Below, piece by piece: positions 27,367-36,464 of a DNA stretch of 64,000 nucleotides. The notes beneath the pieces are model-generated. The model saw only the letters and a list, made by a program, of their open reading frames with translations, had not been told where the DNA came from and made no database searches. The position numbers and the translations under genes were made by a program. Positions within the stretch are counted from its first letter, which is position 1. The number at the start of each line of letters is the position of its first letter. The DNA is from Bradyrhizobium monzae (GTDB taxonomy: Bacteria; Pseudomonadota; Alphaproteobacteria; Rhizobiales; Xanthobacteraceae): NCBI RefSeq assembly GCF_021458635.1, contig NZ_JAIRDQ010000003.1:186001-250000 (forward strand), read 5' to 3'.

Positions 27367-28968
27367 TCAGTCGAACAAGTTTGCGAGGCGCTGCTTCATC
27401 TGGTCGGCGATGTAGAGCGCGAGGGCCTGGATGGTGGACGTCGGGTTCACGCCGCCGGAGGTGACGAAGATACTGCCATCGACGATGAAAAGGTTCTTCA
27501 CGTCGTGCGTGCGACCCCATTCGTTGACGACGGAGCGCTTGGGATCAGTGCCCATCCGCGCGGTGCCGAGCAGATGCCAGCCGCCCCACGGGATCGGCGA
27601 GTTGACGCAGATGTCGGTCGCGTCGGCTGTCTCGAGGATCTCGCGGCCGCGGGCGAGCGCATGGTCCATCATCTTCTGGCTGTTCTCGGAGATCGTGTAG
27701 TTGATCTTCGGCGCGGGTATGCCGTGGCTGTCCTTCAGCACGGGATCCAGCGTGACCTGGTTATGCTCCTCCGGCAGATCCTCGCAGATCGCGGAGAACC
27801 CGAGCCGATGGCCGTTGAGCTTGCGGAAGACGCGGTGATGATCCGCGCCCCAGGGCAGAATACCTTTCTGCTCGCTGACGACAGCCTCGAACACCGGCCC
27901 TGCTCCGCGCACGAACTGGACGCCATAGCCGCGCACAAAGCCGCGCGACAGGTCCGTGTCATACCACTCCTTGCTCCATAGGCAGGTCGGCGGCGCGCGG
28001 TTGCTGTCGGTCGGCTCCTTCACGTATCCGTAGATCTGCGCATAGGGATGGAACATCAAATTCTTGCCGACGAGGCCCGACGAATTGGCAAGACCGTCCG
28101 GGAAGCGGTCAGATTTCGAGTTCAGCAGCAGCCGCGGCGTGCCGACGCCATTGCAGGCGATGATGACGACATGCGCTGGCTGGAACTGCTCGACACCGTC
28201 CTTGTCGTAATACACCACGCCTGTGGCCATGCCGCTCTCGTCGGTCGTGATCTCACGCACCCGACAATGGGTGCGCAGCTCGACGCCGGCGCGGACCGCC
28301 TGCGGCCAATAGGTGATGTCGGTGGACGATTTCGCACCTTGCGCGCAGGCCGGCGTGCAATGGCCGAGATTGATGCAGCGGGCGCGGCCTTCATAGTCTG
28401 TGGTCGCGACCGTCGTGTCCGACGGCCACCAGTGCCAGCCGAGCTTGTTCATGGCCTTGCCCAGGATCGCGCCAGACAATCCCATCGGCTGCTGCGGCAT
28501 CGGCGGATGCGTCAGCGGCGAGAGCGGATCGCCCGAGAGCCCGGACGTGCCCATGATGCGGTCGTTCTCCTCGAAGAACGGGGTCAGCGCGTCGTAATCG
28601 ATCGGCCAGTCGTCGGCGACGCCGTCCAGCGTCTTCACCTTGAAATCGGAAGGATGCAGCCGCGGCCAGTGCGCGGTGTACATCACCGTCGAGCCGCCGA
28701 CCGCATTATAGTTGACGACCTTGATCGGCGAACTGTCATCGTTGATCGGATAATCCTCGGGCCGGCCGCGGATATTCGGGCTCGACGACCATTCGCCGTA
28801 GAACTTGGCCTCCCAATCGCGGCCCGTGCTGGGATATTCCGCCGGGTTCATCCAGCCGCCCTGCTCCAGGCAGAGGATGTGCATCTTGGTCTCGGCTAGC
28901 GACCATGCCACCGCGGCACCCGAAGCGCCGGCACCGATGATCAGGACGTCCACGGGATCTTTCGTCAA
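27367..28968 (-). CDS. GMC family FAD-dependent dehydrogenase
   Basis: Flavoprotein of 533 residues that oxidises a sugar, sugar acid or alcohol. The FAD motif VLIIGAGASGAAVAW is at the N-terminus and the C-terminal active-site region has GGWHLLGTARMGTDP. A TTG at 28968 is the likely start, with GGAGG eight bases upstream; the in-frame ATG at 29016 adds an unlikely charged leader. No export signal is seen. With the small partner at 26722 it resembles the gluconate/2-ketogluconate dehydrogenase type, but no cytochrome subunit is adjacent. Confidence 0.9.
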   Translation of the reverse strand: MTKDPVDVLIIGAGASGAAVAWSLAETKMHILCLEQGGWMNPAEYPSTGRDWEAKFYGEWSSSPNIRGRPEDYPINDDSSPIKVVNYNAVGGSTVMYTAHWPRLHPSDFKVKTLDGVADDWPIDYDALTPFFEENDRIMGTSGLSGDPLSPLTHPPMPQQPMGLSGAILGKAMNKLGWHWWPSDTTVATTDYEGRARCINLGHCTPACAQGAKSSTDITYWPQAVRAGVELRTHCRVREITTDESGMATGVVYYDKDGVEQFQPAHVVIIACNGVGTPRLLLNSKSDRFPDGLANSSGLVGKNLMFHPYAQIYGYVKEPTDSNRAPPTCLWSKEWYDTDLSRGFVRGYGVQFVRGAGPVFEAVVSEQKGILPWGADHHRVFRKLNGHRLGFSAICEDLPEEHNQVTLDPVLKDSHGIPAPKINYTISENSQKMMDHALARGREILETADATDICVNSPIPWGGWHLLGTARMGTDPKRSVVNEWGRTHDVKNLFIVDGSIFVTSGGVNPTSTIQALALYIADQMKQRLANLFD

Positions 28969-29165
28969 AACTTCTTCCTCCCGCCCTCGCCGCTTCCCGG
29001 GCGATTCGACCATCACGGCTCACAAGGCCGGCGAACGATAGGGGCAGACCCGCCGGCGAGTAAAGGCTAGCGCGGGAATGTCGCACTTCGCACAGCGCAG
29101 ACCATTGGTATCGTCCGATCCGGATGCTAGGAACGAGGGGCAAGAGCAATCGATAGCGAGAAATT

Positions 29166-29954
29166 ATGTCCGCCGAGAATTCATTTGCCGCCGCCCGCGC
29201 CTTCGCGCTCGTTTTGTTTCTTGCTCTGTCCGGATCTCTGGGGGTGTCCAGCCCCGCCACGGCGCTGACCGCAGCCGCGACGGTCCGGGACGCCAATTCG
29301 ATCCAGCTCGGCGACGTCACCTACCGGCTCGACGGCGTCGACGCGCCCGAACTGGACCAGGTCTGCATCGACGACCACGCCGATCCCTGGACCTGCGGCA
29401 TCGAGGCCCGCGACCAGCTCACCAAGCTGATCGCTGGCAAGCCCGTGCGTTGCGACGATGTCGGTCCCGAAAAGAATTTTGGCAAGCGCCATCGCGCGAT
29501 CTGCACGGTCGAGGGCGACAAGATCACGTTGAACGAGCGACTGCTCAGACTGGGCTTTGCCATCGCGCGTGAGCCCATCAAGGCCAACGTCAAGCCGGCG
29601 GCCGCCGAGGCCAAGACGGCGTCAGCCGGCATCTGGAAGGGCTGCTTTGTTGCACCGCAAGAATTCCGCACCGGCAAGAAGGACGGCTCCCTGCTCGGCG
29701 CCGCCTGCCGCTCCGACCGCGACAAGGAGATTCGCGCGGTGCTGTTTCCGGAGGAACTGACGGCGCCACCGAGTTGCGCCATCAAGGGCAAGCTCGCGGT
29801 GCGCGCTCGCGTCACCGGCAATATCGGCATCTATCATCTGCGGGGCTGCCCGAGCTACGCCGCGACCACCAAGCCGGACCGCTGGTTCTGCTCGGAGGAC
29901 GATGCGCAGGCCTCGGGCTTCCGCAAGGCCTACAATTGCCGCCGGCCAAAGTGA
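29166..29954 (+). CDS. Secreted thermonuclease-like (SNase) protein
   Basis: Exported protein of 262 residues with a signal peptide (about residues 1-34). An SNase-like domain spans about residues 36-150, with [10 protein letters not shown] and [11 protein letters not shown] corresponding to the nuclease core. A cysteine-containing C-terminal block ([11 protein letters not shown] and [18 protein letters not shown]) is common in secreted nuclease-like proteins. Some catalytic arginine and acidic positions look altered, so nuclease activity is uncertain. Confidence 0.8.
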   Translation: MSAENSFAAARAFALVLFLALSGSLGVSSPATALTAAATVRDANSIQLGDVTYRLDGVDAPELDQVCIDDHADPWTCGIEARDQLTKLIAGKPVRCDDVGPEKNFGKRHRAICTVEGDKITLNERLLRLGFAIAREPIKANVKPAAAEAKTASAGIWKGCFVAPQEFRTGKKDGSLLGAACRSDRDKEIRAVLFPEELTAPPSCAIKGKLAVRARVTGNIGIYHLRGCPSYAATTKPDRWFCSEDDAQASGFRKAYNCRRPK

Positions 29955-30007
29955 AAAAGTGGTTCACGCAGCCGTGAGTGGTAAACCGAGACAGTATTGA
30001 TCCGGGA

Positions 30008-30036
30008 TTGAACTCTATCGCGAGTTGCTACACTTA
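30008..30036 (+). promoter_or_regulatory. Possible promoter of the small RNA
   Basis: TTGAAC at 30008-30013 and CACTTA at 30031-30036 are 17 bases apart, an acceptable vegetative sigma spacing. The -10 box is weak. Transcription would start near 30043. Confidence 0.35.
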
Positions 30037-30042
30037 TATGTG

Positions 30043-30163
30043 TACGCAAGCGCTTTGCGCGAGCGTTTCCTTGGCGGCAATCCGGCTTCGGTCCGATTGC
30101 TTTGCTCGGGCGTTTCCTCCCTAGACTTGGGCCGCTTGTCACCAAGCGGCCCTTCTTTTTTTT
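30043..30163 (+). ncRNA. Candidate trans-acting small RNA, MmgR/alpha-r8-like
   Basis: A 175-base gap after the nuclease gene has no open frame but ends in a strong terminator. Upstream of the terminator is TTTCCTCCCT at 30113-30122, a C/U-rich anti-Shine-Dalgarno motif that I recall as the invariant unpaired decamer of the rhizobial MmgR (alpha-r8) small RNA family. A second partial copy, GCGTTTCCT, is at 30063-30071, and a stem-loop at 30077-30100 separates the two. The family controls polyhydroxybutyrate storage in Sinorhizobium. The 5' end is inferred; a shorter form of about 77 bases is possible. Confidence 0.65.
30129..30163 (+). terminator. Intrinsic terminator
   Basis: GGGCCGCTTG at 30129-30138 pairs perfectly with CAAGCGGCCC at 30143-30152 around a TCAC loop, followed by TTC and eight T residues. 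It is a textbook Rho-independent terminator on the plus strand, ending the small RNA and any nuclease read-through. Confidence 0.9.
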
Positions 30164-30171
30164 GCGCAGCG

Positions 30172-30558
30172 CTAGCTGTGCATCTGGATGAACTGATCCA
30201 TCGGCGGCATGTTCTGGTTGAGATGCGACATGATCCAGACGGTTCCGCCCACCACCAGGAATACGACCAGAAGCCCGAAGGCCAGTGCCAGCACGTTGTT
30301 GGTGTTGTCCGGGCCCGTGGTGATGTGCAGGAAGAACACCAGATGCACCCCCATCTGCGCAATCGCGAGCACGATCAGCGCAACGGGGATCGACGGTTGC
30401 CAGACCAGATCGGTACCAGCGATGAAGAAGGACGTCGCCGTCAACAGTAGCGCGAGGCCCAGGCCGACGACATAGCCGATGATACGCTCGCCAACGCTGT
30501 GTTGCTCTTCATCGCCAGGCGCGATGTCGTGCTCATGCATGTGCGTCTGATCGCTCAT
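30172..30558 (-). CDS. cyoD: Cytochrome o ubiquinol oxidase subunit IV
   Basis: Small membrane subunit of the bo3-type quinol oxidase, 128 residues with three membrane helices. The family core LVFFLHITTGPDNTNNVLAL is clear. The ATG at 30558 overlaps the cyoC stop by four bases and gives the normal family length; an open frame continues upstream to 30741 but is cyoC read in another frame. It is last of four coupled genes. Confidence 0.93.
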   Translation of the reverse strand: MSDQTHMHEHDIAPGDEEQHSVGERIIGYVVGLGLALLLTATSFFIAGTDLVWQPSIPVALIVLAIAQMGVHLVFFLHITTGPDNTNNVLALAFGLLVVFLVVGGTVWIMSHLNQNMPPMDQFIQMHS

Positions 30559-31196
30559 ACGCCACTCCCAAGCAAGTATACGACGGAAAAGACGCCGACC
30601 CAGATGATGTCGAGCGCGTGCCAGAACAGCGCAAAGCACATCATCCGGCGCAGGACGTCGGCGCGAAAGCCCTTTGCGAAGACCTGCGCCATCATGGTGA
30701 GCAGCCAGAGCACGCCAGCCGACACATGCAAGCCGTGACACCCGACCAGCGAGAAGAACGCGGTCAGGAAGGCACTGCGCGATGGGCCATAACCGCGCGA
30801 GACGAGATCGGCGAATTCACGGAACTCGATCACGAGGAAGATGACCCCGAGCACACAGGTCACGGCCATGCCGAGATAGAACCAGAACCGGTTGCGAACG
30901 TCGGCCGCGATGCTGGCCATACCGCAGGTAAAGCTCGACAGCAGCAGGCAAACCGTCTCGATCGCGACGTTCCGTTGCTCGAAGATCTCCGAACCCTTGG
31001 GGCCATCGGCGGTCTGGCTAACGAGCACTGCATAGGCCGCAAAGAAGCAGGAGAACATCACGATGTCGGAGAGCAGGAACACCCAGAATCCGTAGGCGGT
31101 GACGGTCCGCTTCGGCGCGGGGCCAGGATGCTCGACGACGAGGCCGATGTGATGGGGATCGGCGTGCGCGTGGCCGACGGTCGCGGTCATCGCCAT
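30555..31196 (-). CDS. cyoC: Cytochrome o ubiquinol oxidase subunit III
   Basis: Membrane subunit of the quinol oxidase, 213 residues with five helices, of the heme-copper oxidase subunit III family. Motifs include GFWVFLLSDIVMFSCFFAAY and SLVGCHGLHVSAG. The start shares one base with the cyoB stop. An alternative ATG lies at 31190. Confidence 0.94.
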   Translation of the reverse strand: MAMTATVGHAHADPHHIGLVVEHPGPAPKRTVTAYGFWVFLLSDIVMFSCFFAAYAVLVSQTADGPKGSEIFEQRNVAIETVCLLLSSFTCGMASIAADVRNRFWFYLGMAVTCVLGVIFLVIEFREFADLVSRGYGPSRSAFLTAFFSLVGCHGLHVSAGVLWLLTMMAQVFAKGFRADVLRRMMCFALFWHALDIIWVGVFSVVYLLGSGV

Positions 31197-33196
31197 CAGA
31201 TCGCTCCCGCCATGCTGACGAGGTTGCGCCGTTCCTCGAGATTGACGCGGTCGATCGCGGCGACCTCGGCTGCCGGGATGACGTACTCATCATGGTCACG
31301 CCAGGCGAACACGACGAAGGTCGCGAACGCGCCGATGCCGCCCAGAATCACCATCCACCAGATGTGCCAGATCAACGCGAAGCCCATGATGGTGGCGAAG
31401 AACGCGCAGACGAAGCCGGTCGGCGAGTTCCTGGGCATCTCGATGTCGCGGTACTCAAGCTCGTCGTGCTCGAGCGATTGCTGCTGGGCAGCGACCTTCA
31501 TGTCCCAATAGGCATCCTCGCCGCGCACGTCCGGATGGAACGCGAAATTGAACACCGGCGGCGGCGACGACGTCGCCCATTCCAGTGACCGACCATCCCA
31601 GGGGTCGCCGGTGCGATCTCTCAGCGCCTCGCGATTTCGGATGCTGACCACGAGCTGCATGATCTGGCAGATGACGCCGATCGACAGAACGGCCATCCCC
31701 ATCGCCGCCACGATCATCCAGGGACGCCACTCAGCGACGTTATAATGCTGCAAGCGCCGCGTCATGCCGAGCATGCCGGCGATATAGAGCGGCACGAAGG
31801 TGATGTAGAAGCCCGTAAAGGTGAACCAGAACGCCAGCTTGCCCCAGCGCTCGTCGAGGCGGAAACCGAACGCCTTCGGAAACCAGTATTCGAAACCGGC
31901 AAAGGCGCCGAACAGCACGCCGCCGATGATGACGTTATGGAAATGCGCTACCAGGAACATGCTGTTGTGGAGCATGAAGTCGGCGGGCGGCACCGCGACC
32001 AGCACGCCGGTCAAGCCGCCGATGATGAAGGTCACCATGAAACCGACCGCCCACAGCATCGGCGTCGCAAAGCGGATGCGGCCGCCATACATCGTGAACA
32101 GCCAATTGTAGATCTTCACCCCCGTCGGGATCGCGATGATCATGCTGGCAATGCCGAAGATGGCGTTGACGTCGGGGCCCGCCCCCATCGTGAAGAAATG
32201 GTGCAGCCAGACCATGAAGGAGATCACGCAGATCGCCATGGTCGCGAGCACCATAGAGCGATAGCCGAACAGCGCCTTGCCGGAGAAGGTCGAGACCACC
32301 TCGGAGAAGATGCCGAAGGCGGGCAACACGAGGATGTAGACCTCTGGATGCCCCCAGGCCCAGATCAAATTCATGAACATCATGACGTTGCCGCCGGCTT
32401 CGTTGGTAAAGAAGTGGAAGCCGAGGTAACGGTCGAGCAGCAGCATCGCCAGCGTCGCGGTGAGGATCGGGAATGCCGCGACGATGAGAAGGTTCGAGGC
32501 CAGCGTGGTCCAGCAGAACATCGGCATGCGCAGATAGTTCATGCCTTTGGTGCGCAGTTTCAGCACGGTCGTGACGAGGTTGATGCCCGCCACCAGCGTG
32601 CCGACGCCTGATATCTGCAGCGACCAGGCATAATAGTCGACGCCGACGCCGGGTGAATAGGACAGCTCCGACAGCGGCGGAAAGGCAAGCCAGCCAGTGC
32701 GCGCGAACTCGCCGATCACGAGCGACAGGTTGACCAGCAGTGCGCCTGTCGCAGTCAGCCAGAAGCCCACCGAATTCAACGTCGGGAAGGCCACGTCGCG
32801 CACACCAAGCTGCAGCGGCACGACGAGGTTCATCAACCCGATCACGAACGGCATCGCCACGAAGAAGATCATGATGGTGCCGTGCGCGGAAAAGATCTGG
32901 TTGTAGTGCTCCGGCGGCAGGTAGCCCTGTGACTGATACGCGATCGCCTGCTGGATCCGCATCATGATGGCGTCGCTCCCGCCCCGCAGCAACATCACCG
33001 AGGCCAGCAAGATATACATGACGCCGATGCGCTTGTGATCGACGCTCGTGATCCATTCGTGCCAGAGATAGGGCAGATGCCCCTTCACGACGACCCAGAT
33101 CAGCACTGCGAGGATTCCGACCAGCACCACGCCGCCTGCGATGAGCGGAATGGGCTGATCGAACGGAATGGCCGACCAGTCGAGCTTACCGAGCAT
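31196..33196 (-). CDS. cyoB: Cytochrome o ubiquinol oxidase subunit I
   Basis: Catalytic subunit, 666 residues with about 15 helices, that reduces oxygen at a heme-copper centre and pumps protons. The copper ligand and cross-linked tyrosine are in [15 protein letters not shown], the paired histidines in WLHHFFTMG, and the heme ligands in HFHNVIIGG and HGTIMIFF. The ATG at 33196 has GTGGAGG five bases upstream, which decides against 33226. It overlaps the end of cyoA by 11 bases. Confidence 0.95.
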   Translation of the reverse strand: MLGKLDWSAIPFDQPIPLIAGGVVLVGILAVLIWVVVKGHLPYLWHEWITSVDHKRIGVMYILLASVMLLRGGSDAIMMRIQQAIAYQSQGYLPPEHYNQIFSAHGTIMIFFVAMPFVIGLMNLVVPLQLGVRDVAFPTLNSVGFWLTATGALLVNLSLVIGEFARTGWLAFPPLSELSYSPGVGVDYYAWSLQISGVGTLVAGINLVTTVLKLRTKGMNYLRMPMFCWTTLASNLLIVAAFPILTATLAMLLLDRYLGFHFFTNEAGGNVMMFMNLIWAWGHPEVYILVLPAFGIFSEVVSTFSGKALFGYRSMVLATMAICVISFMVWLHHFFTMGAGPDVNAIFGIASMIIAIPTGVKIYNWLFTMYGGRIRFATPMLWAVGFMVTFIIGGLTGVLVAVPPADFMLHNSMFLVAHFHNVIIGGVLFGAFAGFEYWFPKAFGFRLDERWGKLAFWFTFTGFYITFVPLYIAGMLGMTRRLQHYNVAEWRPWMIVAAMGMAVLSIGVICQIMQLVVSIRNREALRDRTGDPWDGRSLEWATSSPPPVFNFAFHPDVRGEDAYWDMKVAAQQQSLEHDELEYRDIEMPRNSPTGFVCAFFATIMGFALIWHIWWMVILGGIGAFATFVVFAWRDHDEYVIPAAEVAAIDRVNLEERRNLVSMAGAI

Positions 33197-34019
33197 CGTG
33201 GCCTCCACTGTGCGACCGGCCGGCATCGGAGACGAGTTCCGGCCCCGGCCCTGGCGGAATGTGCTGGGTCGCGATCAGGTCGAACAGGCGCGGGTCCTCG
33301 AGCCGATAGGTCGGCCTGCCCTTCTCGATGCCCTGCTGCATCAGCTTCTTGTAGCTATCCTCGTTCAGCACGGCGTCGGTCTTCGCCGTGGACGCGACCC
33401 AATCCGGAAAAGCCAGCGGCGAGATCACGTTGACGTCGAACATCATGTCCGGAAAGCCATCGCCGGAGAAATGCGCCGAAAGGCCCTGAAGCTTGCCCTC
33501 ATTGTCGGCACGCAGGTTCAGCCGCGTCACCATGCCGTTCATGGTGTAGATCATGCTGCCGAGCTGGGGGATGAAGAACACGTTCATCACGCTGGACGAT
33601 GTCAGCTGGAAATTCAGCTCGGCGCCGGCCGGCACCGTCAGCGTGTTGACGGTGGCGACGCGCTGGTCCGGATAGATGAACAGCCATTTCCAGTCGAGCG
33701 AGACGGCCTGGATGCGCACCGGACTGCCCGTGCCGGGCACCGGTGCTGCGGGATCGAGCTTATGCGAGCCGATCCAGGCGACGCCGCCGAGCAGGATCAC
33801 GGTGAGCGCGGGGATCGCCCACACCACCATCTCGACGCGACCGGAATAGACGAAGTCGGGCTGGAAGCGCGCTTTCGTGTTGGACGCGCGAAACCAGAAT
33901 GCAAATGCCAAAATCGCGAAAATGGTTGGCACCACGATCGCGAGCATGATGAAGACGGAGTCGACCAAAATGGTGCTGTTGGCCGCAGCCACGGGCCCTT
34001 GTGGATCAAGCAGATTCAT
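33186..34019 (-). CDS. cyoA: Cytochrome o ubiquinol oxidase subunit II
   Basis: Subunit II, 277 residues with two N-terminal helices and a periplasmic cupredoxin domain. The copper-A cysteines and histidines of cytochrome c oxidases are missing, and the motif [16 protein letters not shown] marks a quinol oxidase. Escherichia coli CyoA has a lipoprotein signal before its first helix. Here the protein starts directly at MNLLDPQGP, and the in-frame sequence back to the first stop has no lipobox cysteine. ATG 34019 or TTG 34025 are the possible starts, both with weak ribosome sites. It heads cyoABCD; no cyoE is adjacent. Confidence 0.92.
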   Translation of the reverse strand: MNLLDPQGPVAAANSTILVDSVFIMLAIVVPTIFAILAFAFWFRASNTKARFQPDFVYSGRVEMVVWAIPALTVILLGGVAWIGSHKLDPAAPVPGTGSPVRIQAVSLDWKWLFIYPDQRVATVNTLTVPAGAELNFQLTSSSVMNVFFIPQLGSMIYTMNGMVTRLNLRADNEGKLQGLSAHFSGDGFPDMMFDVNVISPLAFPDWVASTAKTDAVLNEDSYKKLMQQGIEKGRPTYRLEDPRLFDLIATQHIPPGPGPELVSDAGRSHSGGHDAR

Positions 34020-34251
34020 CGGCAAGCCACTGGCGGTTGAGAGTCCCCGGGAGAGAGCCTAGCGCGAGAAAGGCTCCGCAACAAACGCGATCGCGGGAGG
34101 TCGGTTCCTCCATGCGTACGGCGGCGCCTGCCCAATCTCGCCCGGCGGCATGCAATTCCGTGCGATGTCAATGACATCTACGCGGGACGGTCGGCCTTCT
34201 CACCCTCGCACTCCATTGCTAACTTGCACGAAAATATCGGGATGAAACGAC
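34020..34251. promoter_or_regulatory. Divergent promoter region, cyo operon and SDR cluster
   Basis: About 230 bases lie between cyoA (minus) and the first SDR gene (plus). No obvious paired repeat for a regulator and no coding frame could be supported. Both promoters must lie here. Confidence 0.4.
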
Positions 34252-35064
34252 ATGCGGGGCCCCGAGGACGATGCCGGTCTCGCCGGCAGGGTGGCGCTGA
34301 TCAGCGGCGGCGGCGCCGCGGGCGATGGCATCGGCAACGGCCGCGCTGCAGCAATTCTGCTGGCCCGCGCCGGCGCAAGAGTGCTGGTCGCCGACCGTGA
34401 TCTCGAGCTCGCCGAACGCACCGTCGAGATGATCACGGCTGAAGGCGGCACGGCCGCGGCTCATGGCGGCGACGTCACCAGCGAAGGCGATTGCAAGACG
34501 CTGATCGAAGCCGCGCTCGACCGCTGGGGCCGGCTCGATTTTCTCGACAACAATGTCGGCATCGGCAGCCGCGGCAGCGTTGTCGATGAGGCGCCCGAAC
34601 AATACCGCCGCGTCATGCAGGTCAATGTCGAGACCATGTTCCTGCTCTCGAAGCACGCTATCCCCGCCATGATCAAGACTGCCAAGGGCGGCGCGATCGT
34701 CAACATCTCCTCGATCTCGGCGTTGCGGCCGCGCGGGCTCACGACCTACACGACCTCGAAGGCCGCCATCATCGGGCTCACGCGTGCAATGGCGGTCGAC
34801 CACGGCAGCGACAACATCCGCGTCAACTGCATCTGCCCGGGGCCGATGTACACGCCGATGGTCTACGCCCGCGGCATGAGCGAGCAAGCCCGCGCCAATC
34901 GCGCCAGGGCATCCCTGCTCAAGACCGAGGGCACCGGCTGGGACGTCGGCCACGCCGTCAAATTCCTGCTCAGCAACTTTGCGCGCTACATCACAGGCCA
35001 GGTGCTGGTGGTTGACGGCGGCGTGACACTGCAAGCGCCCGAACGCGAATCACAGGAACACTGA
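34252..35064 (+). CDS. SDR family oxidoreductase
   Basis: NAD(P)-dependent short-chain dehydrogenase of 270 residues. The cofactor loop is a variant, SGGGAAGDGIGNG, NNVG replaces the usual NNAG, and the catalytic pair is Y-T-T-S-K with serines in NISSIS. The end, ITGQVLVVDGGVT, is typical. It starts a three-gene run with a CMD protein and a second SDR that shares the same unusual GDGIGNG/GEGMGNG-type loop, so the two SDRs are probably paralogues acting in one pathway. Substrate unknown. Confidence 0.85.
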   Translation: MRGPEDDAGLAGRVALISGGGAAGDGIGNGRAAAILLARAGARVLVADRDLELAERTVEMITAEGGTAAAHGGDVTSEGDCKTLIEAALDRWGRLDFLDNNVGIGSRGSVVDEAPEQYRRVMQVNVETMFLLSKHAIPAMIKTAKGGAIVNISSISALRPRGLTTYTTSKAAIIGLTRAMAVDHGSDNIRVNCICPGPMYTPMVYARGMSEQARANRARASLLKTEGTGWDVGHAVKFLLSNFARYITGQVLVVDGGVTLQAPERESQEH

Positions 35065-35079
35065 AAGGAAACACCACGG

Positions 35080-35634
35080 ATGGCCCGCCTGCCCTATCTC
35101 GAGGCCGACCAGGTCGCGCCCGAATATCGCGACATGCTCAAGCGCAATACCAATCTGCACAAGCTGCTGGTCAACTCGCCGGAGATGGCGCGGGCCTTCA
35201 ACGGCATCGGCGGCTACATCCGCTTCAAGAGCAAGCTCGACCCACGCCTGCGCGAGCTTGCCATCCTTCAGGTCGGCTGGATGGAGAAATCGGAGTACGA
35301 ATTCACCCATCACGTCAAGATCGGCAAGGAGTTCGGCGTCACCGACGAGGACATCGCCGGCCTGATGGCAGAGACCGACGGCAAACCGTCGAAGCTCGAG
35401 CCGCTCGCCAGCGCAATCCTGAAAGGCGCCCGCGAGATGGTCCGCGAGCTTGCCATGTCGGACGTGACCTTCGCCGAAATCAAGGCGCATCTCTCCGACG
35501 AGCACATGGTCGATCTCGTCCTCACCATTGCCTTCTATTGCGGCGTGGTGCGCGTGCTCGCCACCATGAAGATCGACAACGAACCCACTTACAAAGAGGT
35601 ACTCCAGCAGTACCCGATCCCGGGAGTGAAGTGA
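35080..35634 (+). CDS. Carboxymuconolactone decarboxylase family protein
   Basis: Small all-helical protein of 184 residues of the CMD/AhpD-like superfamily. LDPRLRELAILQVGWMEKSE and EFTHH give the family core. The CxxC of AhpD peroxidase members is absent, so a decarboxylase or isomerase-like role is more likely. It lies 15 bases after the first SDR gene and one base before the second. Confidence 0.88.
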   Translation: MARLPYLEADQVAPEYRDMLKRNTNLHKLLVNSPEMARAFNGIGGYIRFKSKLDPRLRELAILQVGWMEKSEYEFTHHVKIGKEFGVTDEDIAGLMAETDGKPSKLEPLASAILKGAREMVRELAMSDVTFAEIKAHLSDEHMVDLVLTIAFYCGVVRVLATMKIDNEPTYKEVLQQYPIPGVK

Positions 35635-35635
35635 T

Positions 35636-36436
35636 ATGCGCTTGAAGGACAAGGTTGCGATCGTCGTCGGCGCCGGCCAGAGCCCCGGCGAGGGCATGGG
35701 CAACGGCCGCGCCACCGCGCTGACCTTCGCACGCGAGGGCGCGAAGGTACTGTGCGTCGACCATCATCTGGAATCGGCGCAGGAGACCGTCGACCTGATC
35801 GTAGCCAAGCAAGGCACCGCCTCGGCCTTCAAGGCCGACGTCACCAAGTCTGCCGACATCAAGGCGATGGTTGCCGACGCCAGATCGCGCTGGGGCCGGA
35901 TCGACGTGCTGCACAACAATGTCGGCGTCAGCCTGTCCGGCGGCGATGCCGAGCTGCTTCAAATCACCGAAGAGGCGTTCGACCGCGTCGTCGCCATCAA
36001 TCTGAAGAGCTGCATCCTCGCGGCCAAGGAGGTGATCCCGATCATGCGTGCGCAGAACAGCGGCGCCATCATCAACATCTCCTCGATGGCCGCGATCACC
36101 ACTTATCCTTACGTCGCTTACAAGGCGACGAAATCGGCGATGATCGCCTTCACCGAACAGCTCGCCTACCAGAGCGCCGAATACGGCATCCGCGCCAACG
36201 TCATCCTGCCCGGCCTGATGAACACGCCGATGGCCGTCGACACCCGCGCCCGCGAATGGCACAAGACCCGCGCCGAGGTCGAAGCCGAGCGCGACAGCAA
36301 GGTACCGCTGCGCAAGAAGATGGGCACGGGCTGGGACGTCGCCAATGCAGCACTGTTCCTGGCGTCGGACGAAGCGAATTTCATCACCGGCGTGACGCTG
36401 CCGGTGGATGGTGGGGCGAGTGTGAGGCGGGGATAG
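35636..36436 (+). CDS. SDR family oxidoreductase, second copy
   Basis: Short-chain dehydrogenase of 266 residues, paralogous to the gene at 34252. The cofactor loop is VGAGQSPGEGMGNG, with NNVG in place of NNAG and the catalytic pair Y-K-A-T-K after NISSMAA. The C-terminal FITGVTLPVDGGASV is typical. The pairing of two SDRs around a CMD protein suggests oxidation of a cyclic alcohol or diol followed by ring processing; this is inference only. Confidence 0.87.
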   Translation: MRLKDKVAIVVGAGQSPGEGMGNGRATALTFAREGAKVLCVDHHLESAQETVDLIVAKQGTASAFKADVTKSADIKAMVADARSRWGRIDVLHNNVGVSLSGGDAELLQITEEAFDRVVAINLKSCILAAKEVIPIMRAQNSGAIINISSMAAITTYPYVAYKATKSAMIAFTEQLAYQSAEYGIRANVILPGLMNTPMAVDTRAREWHKTRAEVEAERDSKVPLRKKMGTGWDVANAALFLASDEANFITGVTLPVDGGASVRRG

Positions 36437-36464
36437 GTCTTATCCTCACCTGCGGGTGAAAGCG

